A DNA stretch of 64,000 nt, taken from Pseudomonas serbica (GTDB taxonomy: Bacteria > Pseudomonadota > Gammaproteobacteria > Pseudomonadales > Pseudomonadaceae). Both the position numbers and the translations under genes were made by a program. Positions 7,800 to 17,043 of the stretch are shown here, in pieces (the stretch's first letter is position 1; every line of letters starts with the position of its first letter). The stretch is from contig NZ_JAQIYM010000002.1 in the NCBI RefSeq assembly GCF_028823535.1, forward strand, positions 186,001 to 250,000, read 5' to 3'. The notes under the pieces are model-generated. The model had not been told where the DNA came from and did not search any database. It saw nothing but the letters and a program-made list of their open reading frames with translations.

Positions 7800-9041
7800 A
7801 TGAGCCGCCAGATGCCTGCATCCCTGTCTTTTTCCTTGAAGCAAGCCAGGCGTCTGGCGCTGACCGCCCAGGGTTTTACCGGGCGCCCTTCGCCAGCGCC
7901 AGTCAAGCCTGCCGGGATCAATCGATTGATCGAGCGCCTGGGCATTTTGCAGATCGACTCGGTCAATGCATTGGTGCGTTCACACTACCTGCCGCTTTTT
8001 TCAAGGCTTGGCCATTATTCGGCCGACTTGCTTGATCAGGCTGCCTGGAGCCAGGGGCGACACCGTACCCTGTTCGAATACTGGGGTCATGAAGCATCCT
8101 TGCTGCCCCTGTCGCTTTACCCGTTGATGCGCTGGCGAATGCGGCGGGCAAGCCGCGGCGAAGACATCTATCAGCAACTGGCGCATTTCGGTCGAGAGCA
8201 GCAAGACACGGTTCGCCGGGTGCTGGCCTGCGTTCAAGAGCGGGGTGCGTTGGGTGCCGGCAGCCTGTCGACTCGCCAGGAACGGGCAGGGCCCTGGTGG
8301 GACTGGAGCGCGGAAAAGCATGCACTGGAATGGCTGTTCGCCGCCGGTGAAGTGACAGTGGCCGCCAGGCGTGGCTTCGAACGGCTCTATGACTTGCCGG
8401 AGCGGGTCATCCCTTCGCAGGTTCTGACGCAGCCGCTGCTCAATGAAGCCGAGGCCCAGCGTGGTTTGCTGCTGCATGCCGCGTCAGCCTTGGGCGTGGG
8501 TACCGAGAAGGATTTACGCGACTACTTCCGTCTGAATCCTGGCGACAGTCGTCCGCGGCTGGCTGAGTTGGTCGAGGCGGGCGAGTTGCTCATCTGCGAA
8601 GTCCAGGGCTGGAAGCAACCGGCCTATTGCCTACCCGAGCCCAGGGTGCCGCGCAAGACTGAGGCCAGCGCGCTGCTTTCACCTTTTGATTCGCTGGTCT
8701 GGGAGCGCAGCCGTACCGAGCGCCTGTTTGATTTTCGCTACCGGCTGGAGATCTACACGCCGCCGGACAAACGTGTTTATGGCTACTACGTGCTGCCGTT
8801 CCTGCACAACGAACGGATTGCCGCGCGGGTCGACCTGCGCGCCGAACGGGCTACCGGGCGGTTGGCCGTGCATGCGGTGCATGAGGAAGAGACGGGGCTG
8901 GATGACGAGGGGATGCTGGCGTTGGCTATTAATCTGCGACGTATGGCGGATTGGCTAGGACTGGCGCAGGTTCAGTTGAATTGTCCACGGGCGAGTGCGG
9001 ACAGGTTGCGTGTGGCATTGGCTCAGGTCGGTGGTGCCTGA
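7800..9041 (+). CDS. YcaQ/AlkX-type DNA glycosylase (winged-helix, HTH_42)
   Basis: The 413-residue protein matches the YcaQ family of DNA glycosylases that unhook interstrand crosslinks and remove bulky N-alkyl lesions. It has the catalytic QxD motif (Gln51 and Asp53 in LGILQIDSVNALVRSHYLPLFSRLG), three winged-helix tandem domains in the middle and a C-terminal beta domain with LRAERATGRLAVHAVHEE. I chose the ATG at 7800 because GGGGAG lies ten bases upstream; another ATG at 7812 is possible. Length agrees with E. coli YcaQ (about 410). It sits 55 bases after the second DUF1127 gene and could share its transcript. Confidence 0.88.
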   Translation: MSRQMPASLSFSLKQARRLALTAQGFTGRPSPAPVKPAGINRLIERLGILQIDSVNALVRSHYLPLFSRLGHYSADLLDQAAWSQGRHRTLFEYWGHEASLLPLSLYPLMRWRMRRASRGEDIYQQLAHFGREQQDTVRRVLACVQERGALGAGSLSTRQERAGPWWDWSAEKHALEWLFAAGEVTVAARRGFERLYDLPERVIPSQVLTQPLLNEAEAQRGLLLHAASALGVGTEKDLRDYFRLNPGDSRPRLAELVEAGELLICEVQGWKQPAYCLPEPRVPRKTEASALLSPFDSLVWERSRTERLFDFRYRLEIYTPPDKRVYGYYVLPFLHNERIAARVDLRAERATGRLAVHAVHEEETGLDDEGMLALAINLRRMADWLGLAQVQLNCPRASADRLRVALAQVGGA

Positions 9042-9046
9042 CCTGA

Positions 9047-9092
9047 CGCCTTCGTCGGATCGCCGCCCGGGGCAAGCGATCCGACGAAGGCG
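9047..9092. terminator. long perfect hairpin between convergent genes
   Basis: A 17-bp perfect inverted repeat (CGCCTTCGTCGGATCGC at 9047-9063 and its complement at 9076-9092) separates the ends of ycaQ-like and the DAHP synthase gene. It probably ends transcription in both directions; it may also be a member of a dispersed repeat family. Confidence 0.75.
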
Positions 9093-9121
9093 GCCTTTCA
9101 GGCAGCAAAAAGGTTACTGGC

Positions 9122-10468
9122 TCACCGCCTGACTTGCTTGAGGGTCTCGGCAATCAGGAACGCCAGCTCCAACGACTGGTCGGCATTCATGCGCGGGTCG
9201 CAATGGGTGTGGTAGCGATCCGACAATCCGTCTTCGGTAATCGGCCGCGCACCGCCTATGCACTCGGTGACGTTCTGCCCTGTCATCTCGATATGGATGC
9301 CGCCGGCGTAACTGCCTTCGGCTTCGTGGACCTGGAAGAACTGCTTCACTTCGCCAAGGATCTGCGCGAAGTCGCGCGTCTTGTAGCCACTGCTGGCCTT
9401 GATGGTGTTGCCGTGCATCGGATCGGAGCTCCACAGCACTTGCCTGCCTTCTCGCTGCACGGCGCGGATCAGCTGTGGCAAATGATCACCGACCTTGTTC
9501 GCGCCCATCCGTGCGATCAGGTTCAGGCGACCCGGATCGTTTTCGGGGTTGAGTACGTCGATCAGGCGGATCAGGTCCTCGGGGTTCATGCTCGGGCCGA
9601 CCTTGACCCCGATCGGATTGTTCACCCCGCGCAGGAATTCGACATGTGCGCCATCGAGTTGCCGGGTGCGGTCGCCGATCCACAGCATGTGCGCCGAACA
9701 GTCGTAATAGTCGTTGGTCAGGCTGTCACGACGAACGAAGGCTTCCTCATAATTGAGCAGCAGCGCTTCGTGGGCGGTGAAAAAACTGGTTTCGCGCAGT
9801 TGCGGCGAGCTGTCCATGCCACAGGCGCGCATGAATGCCAGGGTTTCATCGATGCGGTCGGCCAGATGGCTGTACTTTTCCGCCAGGGCCGAGTTGGCGA
9901 TGAAATCGAGGTTCCACTTGTGCACCTGGTGCAGGTCGGCAAACCCGCCCTGGGCGAATGCGCGCAGCAGGTTGAGCGTCGCGGTGGACTGGTGGTACGA
10001 CTGCAGGAGGCGTTCCGGATCCGGTACGCGGCTTTTCTCATCGAAACCGATACCGTTGACGATATCACCGCGGTAGGCCGGCAGTGTCACGCCATCGATG
10101 GTCTCGTCGTTGGCCGAGCGAGGTTTGGCGAATTGTCCGGCCATGCGTCCGACCTTCACCACCGGGCAACCGGCCGCGAACGTCATGACAATGGCCATTT
10201 GCAGTAGCACCTTGAAGGTGTCGCGGATTTTCGCGGCGGAAAACTCGGCGAAACTTTCGGCGCAATCGCCACCCTGCAGCAAAAACGCGCGCCCCTGGGT
10301 CACTTCGGCAAACTGACGGCGCAATTCCCGGGCTTCCCCGGCAAACACCAGCGGCGGGTAGCTGGCCAGGGTTTGCTCGACGTGCTGCAGATGAGCGGCG
10401 TCGGGGTATTGGGGTTGTTGCTGGATCGGCAGGGCGCGCCAGCTGTCAGGGCTCCAGGGTTGGCTCAT
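9122..10468 (-). CDS. class II 3-deoxy-7-phosphoheptulonate (DAHP) synthase
   Basis: This enzyme condenses phosphoenolpyruvate with erythrose 4-phosphate in the first step of the shikimate pathway. The 448-residue length and the motifs [32 protein letters not shown] and [15 protein letters not shown] identify the plant-like class II (AroA-II) type, which is different from the shorter AroF/G/H enzymes of E. coli. The start [10 protein letters not shown] is preceded by another ATG and AGAG. Pseudomonads often hold more than one DAHP synthase, some serving phenazine or other secondary pathways; nothing nearby suggests a specialised role, so it is probably the housekeeping copy. Confidence 0.95.
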   Translation of the reverse strand: MSQPWSPDSWRALPIQQQPQYPDAAHLQHVEQTLASYPPLVFAGEARELRRQFAEVTQGRAFLLQGGDCAESFAEFSAAKIRDTFKVLLQMAIVMTFAAGCPVVKVGRMAGQFAKPRSANDETIDGVTLPAYRGDIVNGIGFDEKSRVPDPERLLQSYHQSTATLNLLRAFAQGGFADLHQVHKWNLDFIANSALAEKYSHLADRIDETLAFMRACGMDSSPQLRETSFFTAHEALLLNYEEAFVRRDSLTNDYYDCSAHMLWIGDRTRQLDGAHVEFLRGVNNPIGVKVGPSMNPEDLIRLIDVLNPENDPGRLNLIARMGANKVGDHLPQLIRAVQREGRQVLWSSDPMHGNTIKASSGYKTRDFAQILGEVKQFFQVHEAEGSYAGGIHIEMTGQNVTECIGGARPITEDGLSDRYHTHCDPRMNADQSLELAFLIAETLKQVRR

Positions 10469-10628
10469 CATGATCTCTAGTGTTTTACGCTCGGGCGTCC
10501 ATGTTATCAGCAATTAGTGCGTGACCTGTTCCCGTCGCTTCGCGGACAATCGCGCTTTTGCCGCTTCATGCTGCGGTTTATCGCGTTGCGGATTGCCCAA
10601 GAAGGCCCGGCAACGATCAGGAGACGAA

Positions 10629-11384
10629 ATGACTGAGGAGCGCGTCGAGCATCTGCTCGCCGAGGTGCAGGACGAGTTTGGCGTGATTCGCGTGCTGGAA
10701 GTGGCCGATTACCGTTTTCTCGAATTCGGCGATGCCATCGAGCAAAGTTGCGTGTTCACGGCCGATCCGAGCTGGCTCGAGTATGACTATACCCGGGCGA
10801 TGCTGATTGGCGCGCTGTGCCATGAACAACCGGAAAGCGCGCTGTTCCTGGGGCTTGGTGCCGGTACGCTGACCCAGGCCTGCCTCAAGTTCCTGCCGCT
10901 GGAAGATGTCGAAGCCATCGAGCTGCGCCCGGATGTGCCGCGCCTGGCGATCGAATACCTGGGGCTGGACGATGATCCGCGCCTGTATATCCGCGTGGGC
11001 GATGCCCTGGAGCTGCTCGACACCGCTGAACCTGCCGACCTGATTTTCGTCGACCTGTATACCGACGTCGGTCCGGGTGTCGGGCACCTGGCCTGGTCGT
11101 TCCTGGAAAACTGCCAGAAACGCCTGAATCCGGGGGGCTGGCTGGTGATCAACCAATGGGCCACCGACGATGGCAAGCCGCTGGGCGCGGCTTTGCTGCG
11201 CGGGCTTTATCATCGGCATTACTGGGAGCTGCCGGTGAAGGAAGGCAACGTGATCCTGATCGTGCCGTCGGAACTGGATCAGGTACTGGACATGGAGGGC
11301 CTGACCGCCCGGGCCGAAGCATTGGCGCCACGGTTGGGGTATTCGTTGCAGTCGTTGATCAACTGCATTCGTCCGGCGACGTAA
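10629..11384 (+). CDS. spermidine synthase-like methyltransferase-fold protein
   Basis: The 251-residue product has a Rossmann SAM-binding core of the spermidine synthase type: LFLGLGAGTLTQACLKFLP near residue 76, the acidic VEAIELRPDV strand after it, and DLIFVDLYTD near 137. The first half (FGVIRVLEVADYRFLEFGD) matches the beta-rich N-terminal domain of SpeE-like proteins. It lacks enough of the polyamine site for me to call it a true spermidine synthase; many such pseudomonad proteins are annotated only as spermidine synthase family. The ATG at 10629 has AGGAGA six bases upstream. Confidence 0.8.
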   Translation: MTEERVEHLLAEVQDEFGVIRVLEVADYRFLEFGDAIEQSCVFTADPSWLEYDYTRAMLIGALCHEQPESALFLGLGAGTLTQACLKFLPLEDVEAIELRPDVPRLAIEYLGLDDDPRLYIRVGDALELLDTAEPADLIFVDLYTDVGPGVGHLAWSFLENCQKRLNPGGWLVINQWATDDGKPLGAALLRGLYHRHYWELPVKEGNVILIVPSELDQVLDMEGLTARAEALAPRLGYSLQSLINCIRPAT

Positions 11385-11403
11385 CTGCGCTGACTGTCCC
11401 GGC

Positions 11404-11500
11404 CTCTTCGCGGGCAAGCCCGCTCCCACAGGTATTGAGTTTGCACACAAGATTTGTGGGCAACTCCGGTCACTGTGGGAGCGGGCTTGCCCGCGAAGAG
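11404..11500. repeat. REPIN, CTCTTCGCGGGCAAGCCCGC family
   Basis: A REP unit beginning CTCTTCGCGGGCAAGCCCGC at 11404 and its nearly exact inverted copy ending at 11500 flank about 40 bases of unrelated sequence. It lies between two convergent genes and differs from the GAGCCTGCTCGC family seen at 3719. Confidence 0.88.
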
Positions 11501-11521
11501 TCCATCAAGGACAACACAAAA

Positions 11522-12313
11522 TTAAAGCCCCTTGAAAACCCCGGGCCGCCGCTCAACCAGCGATCTCACCCCTTCCTGCGCATCCTCGCTGGCCAACAAC
11601 TTCTTCACCAGCGCCGGCAACCCCTGCGCAGCGGCGGTTTCGCCCTCGTAGCGGGCCTGCCGGGCAGATAGCAGCGTTGCCTGCACTCCCAGCGGCGCCT
11701 GTCGAGCTATCCGTTCGGCCAGTTCAATCGCCCGCGGCATCAGATCCTCGCTGGCCATGACTTCCTGGACCAGCCCCAGGTGCAGGGCGTCATGGGCATC
11801 GAACTCGTCGCCGGTGAGCATCCAGCGCATCGCGTTACCCCAGCCGGCCACTTGATGCAGGCGCAATGTGGCGCCACCGAAGGGGAAGATGCCGCGCTGC
11901 ACTTCCATTTGCGCGAAGCGGGTGTTGCTGGCGCACAGGTTGATATCGGCGGCCAACATCAACTCGATACCGATGGTGAGGCAGTAACCCTGGGCGGCGA
12001 CGATCACCGGCTTGCTGACCCGGGGCCCGGCAAACACTCCCCACGGGTCGCAGCCGCCGGGCGGGGCTTGCCAGCCTTCGCTCAGTGCCGCGCTGGCATT
12101 GACCAGGTCCAGGCCGGCGGTGAAATGTTCGCCATGACCGAAGACCACGGCCACCCGTGCTTCGCTGTCGGCCTCGAACTCACCGTAGGCCAGGCTCAAT
12201 TCATTGAGCAGGTGCAGATCAAAGGCGTTGCGCTTGGCGACCCGGTCCAGTCCGATCATCAGGACATGACCGTGCTTTTCACGGCTCACGCGGCTGGTAT
12301 TGAGCTCTTTCAT
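11522..12313 (-). CDS. crotonase/enoyl-CoA hydratase family protein
   Basis: The 263-residue product has the crotonase fold signatures: oxyanion-hole segments GEHFTAGLDL and VIVAAQGYCLTIGIELMLAADI, then FAQMEVQRGIFPFGG. Crotonases act on acyl-CoA thioesters. The first acidic residue of the hydratase pair is present (Glu in MEVQ), but the second, normally in an AMEMxLTG-like context, appears as Arg in AMRWMLTG, so hydratase activity is doubtful and an isomerase or other reaction is possible. The ATG at 12313 has GAGG eight bases upstream; longer frames upstream have no ribosome site. Confidence 0.88.
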   Translation of the reverse strand: MKELNTSRVSREKHGHVLMIGLDRVAKRNAFDLHLLNELSLAYGEFEADSEARVAVVFGHGEHFTAGLDLVNASAALSEGWQAPPGGCDPWGVFAGPRVSKPVIVAAQGYCLTIGIELMLAADINLCASNTRFAQMEVQRGIFPFGGATLRLHQVAGWGNAMRWMLTGDEFDAHDALHLGLVQEVMASEDLMPRAIELAERIARQAPLGVQATLLSARQARYEGETAAAQGLPALVKKLLASEDAQEGVRSLVERRPGVFKGL

Positions 12314-12733
12314 GCAACATTTCCTCGAGCGGGAGAGGGCGCGCAGACCCAAGGTCCGTGGCGGATGGGTGAACCGTTTTAGCGCTAACGCCCGCGGGAC
12401 GGGGCCTTTGAAAAGTAGTCGCTCGTGCGATTCTCTGCAAAGCCTGTGACAGAACGCCGTACGCGGCAGTTTTGCGATAAAAAAAGCTCCCTTTTTCAGC
12501 AAATTCCGGTATAGTGCGCGCCGGCCTTTAGCCGGGCCGCGTTTAGGTGGCGCAATTCCCCGAAGTCATATTCGGTTGCACGTTCGCCCAGCGAACTCTT
12601 CCTAAACGATTCTTTCATTCATTCGTTTTCGCAAATCCCCGCCGACAAAGCTGCCAGGGCGACTCTTGAGTCTCAACACGGCATGCGCAGCTTTGGAGCA
12701 TGGGTCTTTGCGGATGCACTTAGAGGCAGACCC
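12314..12733. other. intergenic region with the long 5' leader of the DEAD helicase
   Basis: The 420 bases separate the divergent crotonase and helicase genes. A TATAGT box at 12510-12515 is the best -10 candidate for the helicase; I see no convincing -35. If used, the mRNA leader would be about 210 bases, similar in length to leaders of cold-induced csdA/deaD genes. The leader ends with a hairpin around the ribosome site (separate entry). An in-frame ATG at 12683 has no ribosome site. Nothing else is recognised. Confidence 0.5.
12702..12733 (+). promoter_or_regulatory. hairpin that could mask the deaD ribosome site
   Basis: GGGTCT at 12702-12707 is complementary to AGACCC at 12728-12733, which ends right at the start codon; the AGAGG ribosome site lies in the 20-base loop. 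The 6-bp stem is short, so an effect on translation is possible but unproven. Confidence 0.35.
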
Positions 12734-14407
12734 ATGACCCAGGAAATCGGCGGCTTCGCCGCTCTTGAACTTCACCCTAATATTGTCGCTGCAGTAGTCG
12801 CTACCGGCTATGAAGAGCCTTCGGCCATTCAGCAGCAGTCGATCCCGATCATTCTCGCCGGTCACGATATGATTGGCCAGGCGCAAACCGGTACCGGTAA
12901 AACCGCTGCCTTTGCCCTGCCTATCCTGCACCGCATTGATCCGTCCAAGCGCGAGCCGCAAGCTCTGATCCTGGCCCCAACTCGTGAGTTGGCGCTACAA
13001 GTTGCAACCGCTTTCGAAACCTACGCCAAGCAAATGCCGGGCGTAACTGTTGTGGCTGTCTACGGCGGCGCGCCGATGGGCCCACAATTGAAAGCAATCC
13101 GTAATGGCGCACAGATCGTTGTCGCCACTCCGGGCCGTCTGTGCGACCACCTGCGTCGCGACGAAAAAGTATTGGCGACCGTGAACCACCTGGTTCTCGA
13201 CGAAGCCGACGAAATGCTCAAGCTGGGCTTCATGGACGACCTGGAAGTCATCTTCAAGGCCATGCCGGAAACCCGTCAGACCGTATTGTTCTCGGCCACC
13301 TTGCCGCAGTCGATCCGTGCCATCGCTGAGCGCCACCTGCGCGATCCGAAGCACGTGAAGATCCAGAGCAAGACCCAGACCGTTACCGCGATCGAGCAGG
13401 CCCACCTGCTGGTTCACGCTGACCAGAAGACTTCTGCCGTTCTCAGCTTGCTGGAAGTGGAAGACTTCGACGCCCTGATCATGTTCGTGCGTACCAAGCA
13501 AGCGACCCTGGACCTGGCCAGTGCCCTGGAAGCCAAAGGCTACAAAGCCGCTGCGCTGAACGGTGACATCGCCCAGAACCAGCGTGAGCGCGTGATCGAC
13601 TCCCTCAAGGATGGCCGTCTGGACATCGTTGTGGCGACCGACGTTGCTGCTCGTGGCCTGGACGTTCCGCGCATCACTCACGTGTTCAACGTTGACATGC
13701 CGTACGATCCGGAGTCCTACGTTCACCGTATCGGCCGTACCGGCCGTGCCGGTCGCGAAGGTCGTGCGCTGTTGCTGGTGACTCCGCGTGAGCGCCGCAT
13801 GCTGCAAGTGATCGAGCGTGTAACCGGTCAAAAGGTTGCTGAAGTTCGCCTGCCAGACGCTCAAGCCGTTCTGGATGCGCGCATCAAGAAACTGACCAAC
13901 AGTCTGTCGCCGCTGGTGGCTGAAGCCGAATCGACCCACGGTGATCTGCTCGATCGCCTGACCGCCGACATCGGTTGCAGCCCGCGTGCCCTGGCCGCAG
14001 CCCTGCTGCGCAAGGCTACCAACGGTCAAGCGCTGAACCTGGCCGCTATCGAGAAAGAACGTCCACTGGTGCCGAACAACGCACCGCGTGGCGATCGTCC
14101 AGAGCGTTCCGGTGATCGTCCAGAGCGTGGTGATCGCGAGCGTCGCGCACCAATGCCGCTGGGCGAAGGCCGTGCTCGTTGCCGTACCGCGCTGGGTGCG
14201 CGTGATGGTATCGCTGCCAAGAACCTGCTGGGCGCTATCCTCAATGAGGGTGGCCTGGCGCGTGAAGCCATCGGTCGCATCCAGGTGCGTGACAGCTTCA
14301 GCCTCGTCGAGCTGCCGGAAGATGGTCTGGAGAAGCTGCTGACCAAGCTGAAGGACACTCGCGTTGCCGGTAAGCAGTTGAAGCTGCGTCGCTACCGCGA
14401 AGATTGA
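12734..14407 (+). CDS. deaD: DEAD-box ATP-dependent RNA helicase, DeaD/CsdA type
   Basis: The helicase unwinds structured RNA in ribosome assembly and mRNA turnover, especially in the cold. All motifs are visible in the 557-residue product: Q motif region GYEEPSAIQQQSIP, Walker A AQTGTGKT, PTRELALQ, TPGR, DEAD, SAT, ATDVAARGLD and HRIGRTGRAGR. After the core come a basic low-complexity linker rich in RGDRPER-like repeats (about 450-475) and a DbpA-type RNA-binding domain at the C terminus. The start MTQEIGGFAAL has AGAGG nearby. The long leader fits cold-shock control. It is followed by a strong terminator. Confidence 0.95.
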   Translation: MTQEIGGFAALELHPNIVAAVVATGYEEPSAIQQQSIPIILAGHDMIGQAQTGTGKTAAFALPILHRIDPSKREPQALILAPTRELALQVATAFETYAKQMPGVTVVAVYGGAPMGPQLKAIRNGAQIVVATPGRLCDHLRRDEKVLATVNHLVLDEADEMLKLGFMDDLEVIFKAMPETRQTVLFSATLPQSIRAIAERHLRDPKHVKIQSKTQTVTAIEQAHLLVHADQKTSAVLSLLEVEDFDALIMFVRTKQATLDLASALEAKGYKAAALNGDIAQNQRERVIDSLKDGRLDIVVATDVAARGLDVPRITHVFNVDMPYDPESYVHRIGRTGRAGREGRALLLVTPRERRMLQVIERVTGQKVAEVRLPDAQAVLDARIKKLTNSLSPLVAEAESTHGDLLDRLTADIGCSPRALAAALLRKATNGQALNLAAIEKERPLVPNNAPRGDRPERSGDRPERGDRERRAPMPLGEGRARCRTALGARDGIAAKNLLGAILNEGGLAREAIGRIQVRDSFSLVELPEDGLEKLLTKLKDTRVAGKQLKLRRYRED

Positions 14408-14434
14408 TCCGCCCCCGGGCTGATTGATCGAACA

Positions 14435-14469
14435 TAAAAAATCCCCGACTGGTTCGGGGATTTTTTTTG
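14435..14469 (+). terminator. rho-independent terminator of deaD
   Basis: AAAATCCCCGA, a short loop and TCGGGGATTTTTTTT form a typical terminator 28 bases after the stop codon; the A-rich left arm would let it also serve the convergent mscS-like gene. Confidence 0.9.
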
Positions 14470-14485
14470 TTCTGCGTTTAGGGGT

Positions 14486-16642
14486 TTAGCCCTTTTCTTC
14501 ACCGCCGCCCGCCGTCACCACCTGGATGCTCATGCGCGGTGTTGCCAGGTCCAGCCCGGCTTCGTCCAGATGTCGTTTGAGCGACAGGTTGAATGCCCGT
14601 GAAACTTCCCACTGCTTGATCGGGGCTGTCTTGAACCGGGCCCGCAGGATCGCATTGCCGGACTCGAAGCTTTCCACGCCCTGAAACTCCAGCGGCGACC
14701 AGATATTGCGCCGTTGAAGCGGGTCAGTGCGCATTTTCTGGCCGACGTCGCGCATGAGCTTGATCGCGTTGTCGATGTCCATGTTGGCAGGCACCGCGAC
14801 ACGGAAGATCGCGTAGCCGAACTCCCGGGAATAGTTCTTGATGCTCTTGATTTCGCTGAACGGAATGGTGTGGACGATGCCGTCGATGTCCCGCAGGCGC
14901 ACGGTACGAATGGTCAGGCCCTCGACGGTGCCCAGATGCCCGCCGACGTCCACGTAGTCGTCGATGGCCAGGGAGTCTTCGATGATGATGAACAGCCCGG
15001 TGATCAGGTCGGCCACCAGCGATTGTGCGCCAAAACCGATGGCCAGGCCGATCACACCGGCACCCGCCAGCAGTGGCGTGACGTTCATGCCCATGTTCGC
15101 CAGGGCGACAATCAGCGCGACGATGAAAATCGCCACGAACAGCACGTTGCGGATCAGCGGCATCATGGTCTGCGCGCGGGCGTTGGCCAGGCCTTTGCGC
15201 GAGCGGGTGAGGGCATGGTGCACGGCGGTGTCGCTGAGAATCCAGATCAGCCAGGCAAAGATCAGCGTGCCGACCAGGCTGAACAGCTTGACGCTGACCT
15301 CATGGCCTTCGCCTTCCGTGAAGCCGATCAGCGACATGCCCCAGACCCGCAGGCCCAGTTCAATGAAGGCCAGCCATACCAACAGATGGGCCAGGGTATA
15401 GAAGAAGTTTTTCAGGCGTTCCGAATACAGTGCGTGACGCTTTGCCCCGCGTTGCGGCTTTAGGGCATGACGGCGCACCAGGCCATTGATGACCATGCAC
15501 AACACCAGCAGCACGGTGCAGATCAGCGACTGGCGCAGCGCGGTGCTGGTGTCGCCGGCGGAGACGAAGGTGGCGAAAAGGGAGATCCCCACCAGCACCA
15601 GCGCCGGTACGTACCAGAAAGTGCCGAGAATATCGATGGTGTCGCTGAGGGCACGGCGGGTCAGGCGCCGGGACAGTGGCTGGTTGCGGATCAAGTGGGC
15701 AATCGGGCGACGGAAGCGCAGGATGAACAACCCCGTGGACAATGCTGCCAGCACGTTGGCCACCGTCGCCGCGGTATGCGCCAGGTGCACACCAAGGCTT
15801 TCAATCAGGCGTGGATCGCTCAGGGCTTCACCGAAAGCGGCGAAACTGCCAATCAACCACAGCGGGCGGAAGGCCTGGTGCCGCAGGATATACAAGGCTC
15901 GGTGGCGGTGCGGGCCGTCGAGCAGGGAAAAGGCAATCACGCAAATCGCCGAGAAGCAGGTGCCGACCACCAGCGCATACGCCAGCACCATGGCCAGGCT
16001 TTTGCCGAGTGACGACGGCAGGGCGTAGCTCATGTAGACCGTGATGACCAGGGCAATCAGCCACGGGCCCAGCTTGCGCAGGGCGAAACGCAGCATGTCC
16101 AGGGCCCTGGGGTGTTGCGGCAGTTCTTCGGTCAGGCCGAAGCGCATGCGCACCCGGTGACTGACCCATATCAGCGCCGCCGCCAGCAGGCTCCAGACCA
16201 TCAGGATCATCGCAAAGGCGAAGATGATCGGCAGCCACTCGTTGGCCGGCAGCACCAGCGCCGTCAATTCATCCTTGGCCAGGTCGAACTCGTTGGACCA
16301 GCGAGTGATCGGGCTGTCGGCGCCGGAAAACTGCTTTTCGAAACTGGCCAGTGTTCCGCCAATCAGGCCCAGAACACCTTCCTCGGCGACCGGTTGGGCT
16401 TTTTTTGTGGCGTCGCGCAGCTTCTTCAGATCCGCCAGCAGCTTGCTGCGCTGCTGATCGTTCTCCAGCGACTTGATCACTTCATCAAGGGATTGCCCGA
16501 GGGGTTCCTGCGCTTCGGGTTGGGGTTTTGCCTGGCTGCCAAGCAGGCTCGGCAGCCCGACGGCCTGGGCGGGCGCTGACGGCATCAGCGTCATCAGGCA
16601 GATAAGAAAAAGACACGGCAGGGCAAATAGACGAGCGAACAC
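14486..16642 (-). CDS. large MscS-family mechanosensitive channel
   Basis: The 718-residue protein starts with a signal peptide (cleavage after about residue 26, APAQA), followed by a periplasmic region, about ten membrane segments and the MscS core near residues 480-640: GAGVIGLAIGFGAQSLVADL (pore helix TM3) and the beta domain with VDVGGHLGTVEG. The layout resembles E. coli YbiO rather than the short MscS. Such channels release solutes on hypo-osmotic shock. The start is a GTG at 16642; the nearest GAGG is 14 bases away, so the exact start is uncertain. It sits convergent to deaD. Confidence 0.9.
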   Translation of the reverse strand: MFARLFALPCLFLICLMTLMPSAPAQAVGLPSLLGSQAKPQPEAQEPLGQSLDEVIKSLENDQQRSKLLADLKKLRDATKKAQPVAEEGVLGLIGGTLASFEKQFSGADSPITRWSNEFDLAKDELTALVLPANEWLPIIFAFAMILMVWSLLAAALIWVSHRVRMRFGLTEELPQHPRALDMLRFALRKLGPWLIALVITVYMSYALPSSLGKSLAMVLAYALVVGTCFSAICVIAFSLLDGPHRHRALYILRHQAFRPLWLIGSFAAFGEALSDPRLIESLGVHLAHTAATVANVLAALSTGLFILRFRRPIAHLIRNQPLSRRLTRRALSDTIDILGTFWYVPALVLVGISLFATFVSAGDTSTALRQSLICTVLLVLCMVINGLVRRHALKPQRGAKRHALYSERLKNFFYTLAHLLVWLAFIELGLRVWGMSLIGFTEGEGHEVSVKLFSLVGTLIFAWLIWILSDTAVHHALTRSRKGLANARAQTMMPLIRNVLFVAIFIVALIVALANMGMNVTPLLAGAGVIGLAIGFGAQSLVADLITGLFIIIEDSLAIDDYVDVGGHLGTVEGLTIRTVRLRDIDGIVHTIPFSEIKSIKNYSREFGYAIFRVAVPANMDIDNAIKLMRDVGQKMRTDPLQRRNIWSPLEFQGVESFESGNAILRARFKTAPIKQWEVSRAFNLSLKRHLDEAGLDLATPRMSIQVVTAGGGEEKG

Positions 16643-16719
16643 TAGGCGGTCAACCTCGAAATGGGCAGATCGACCGAGTGTACGAGCCCGTCAAAACCAA
16701 TGCGAGCCGAGGCGGGGAT

Positions 16720-16896
16720 TTATTCGTTGAGTTTGGCGAGGATCTTGTAGATCACCGTGGCCAGGATCAGCAACATGCCGAGCCACATGGCAAGCACGCC
16801 AGCGTTCTTGTCGCGAAAGTTGAAACCGACTGCCAGCATGATCATTCCGATAAGAATAGGGATCAGCATGGCGTGGAACGAGGACATCGTGATCAT
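16720..16896 (-). CDS. 58-residue membrane protein
   Basis: Read on the minus strand, this frame starts MITMSSFHAMLIPILIGMIM and ends ILAKLNE. It has two hydrophobic segments (about 9-24 and 34-52) separated by a short charged loop (FNFRDKNAG), so it should be a two-pass inner-membrane hairpin protein. AAGG lies eight bases before the ATG, and codon use is normal. I do not recognise a named family. It is 77 bases upstream of the mscS-like gene on the same strand and could be cotranscribed with it. A longer frame covering this region in another phase is not coding. Confidence 0.75.
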   Translation of the reverse strand: MITMSSFHAMLIPILIGMIMLAVGFNFRDKNAGVLAMWLGMLLILATVIYKILAKLNE

Positions 16897-16993
16897 GGCG
16901 ACTGCCTTGTCGAAAGGGATAATTTAAGTCTAGGTGGCTTTTGAGTAAAACCTTGTAGGCGCTACGGTGCGGCGATCCGACTTGCCAGCGAAA

Positions 16994-17014
16994 GCGGTGT
17001 GATTGACACACCGC
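16994..17014 (-). terminator. hairpin downstream of apeB
   Basis: GCGGTGTG and CACACCGC form a perfect 8-bp stem with a 5-base loop, about 30 bases after the apeB stop. It is flanked by REP-like arms (CTTGCCAGCGA and TTGCCGGCAA), so it may be the core of a degenerate REPIN that also ends transcription. Confidence 0.5.
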
Positions 17015-17043
17015 GTCGCCTGGTTTGCCGGCAACCGAGAGTA

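Noticed and set aside
12683-12733. Earlier in-frame ATG for deaD
   Set aside because: No ribosome site precedes it and the MTQEIGGF start matches the family; kept as leader sequence.
16691-17011. 106-codon frame on the minus strand overlapping the 58-residue membrane protein
   Set aside because: It is in another phase, lacks a ribosome site and gives a low-quality polar sequence; the 58-residue frame is hydrophobic and starts well.
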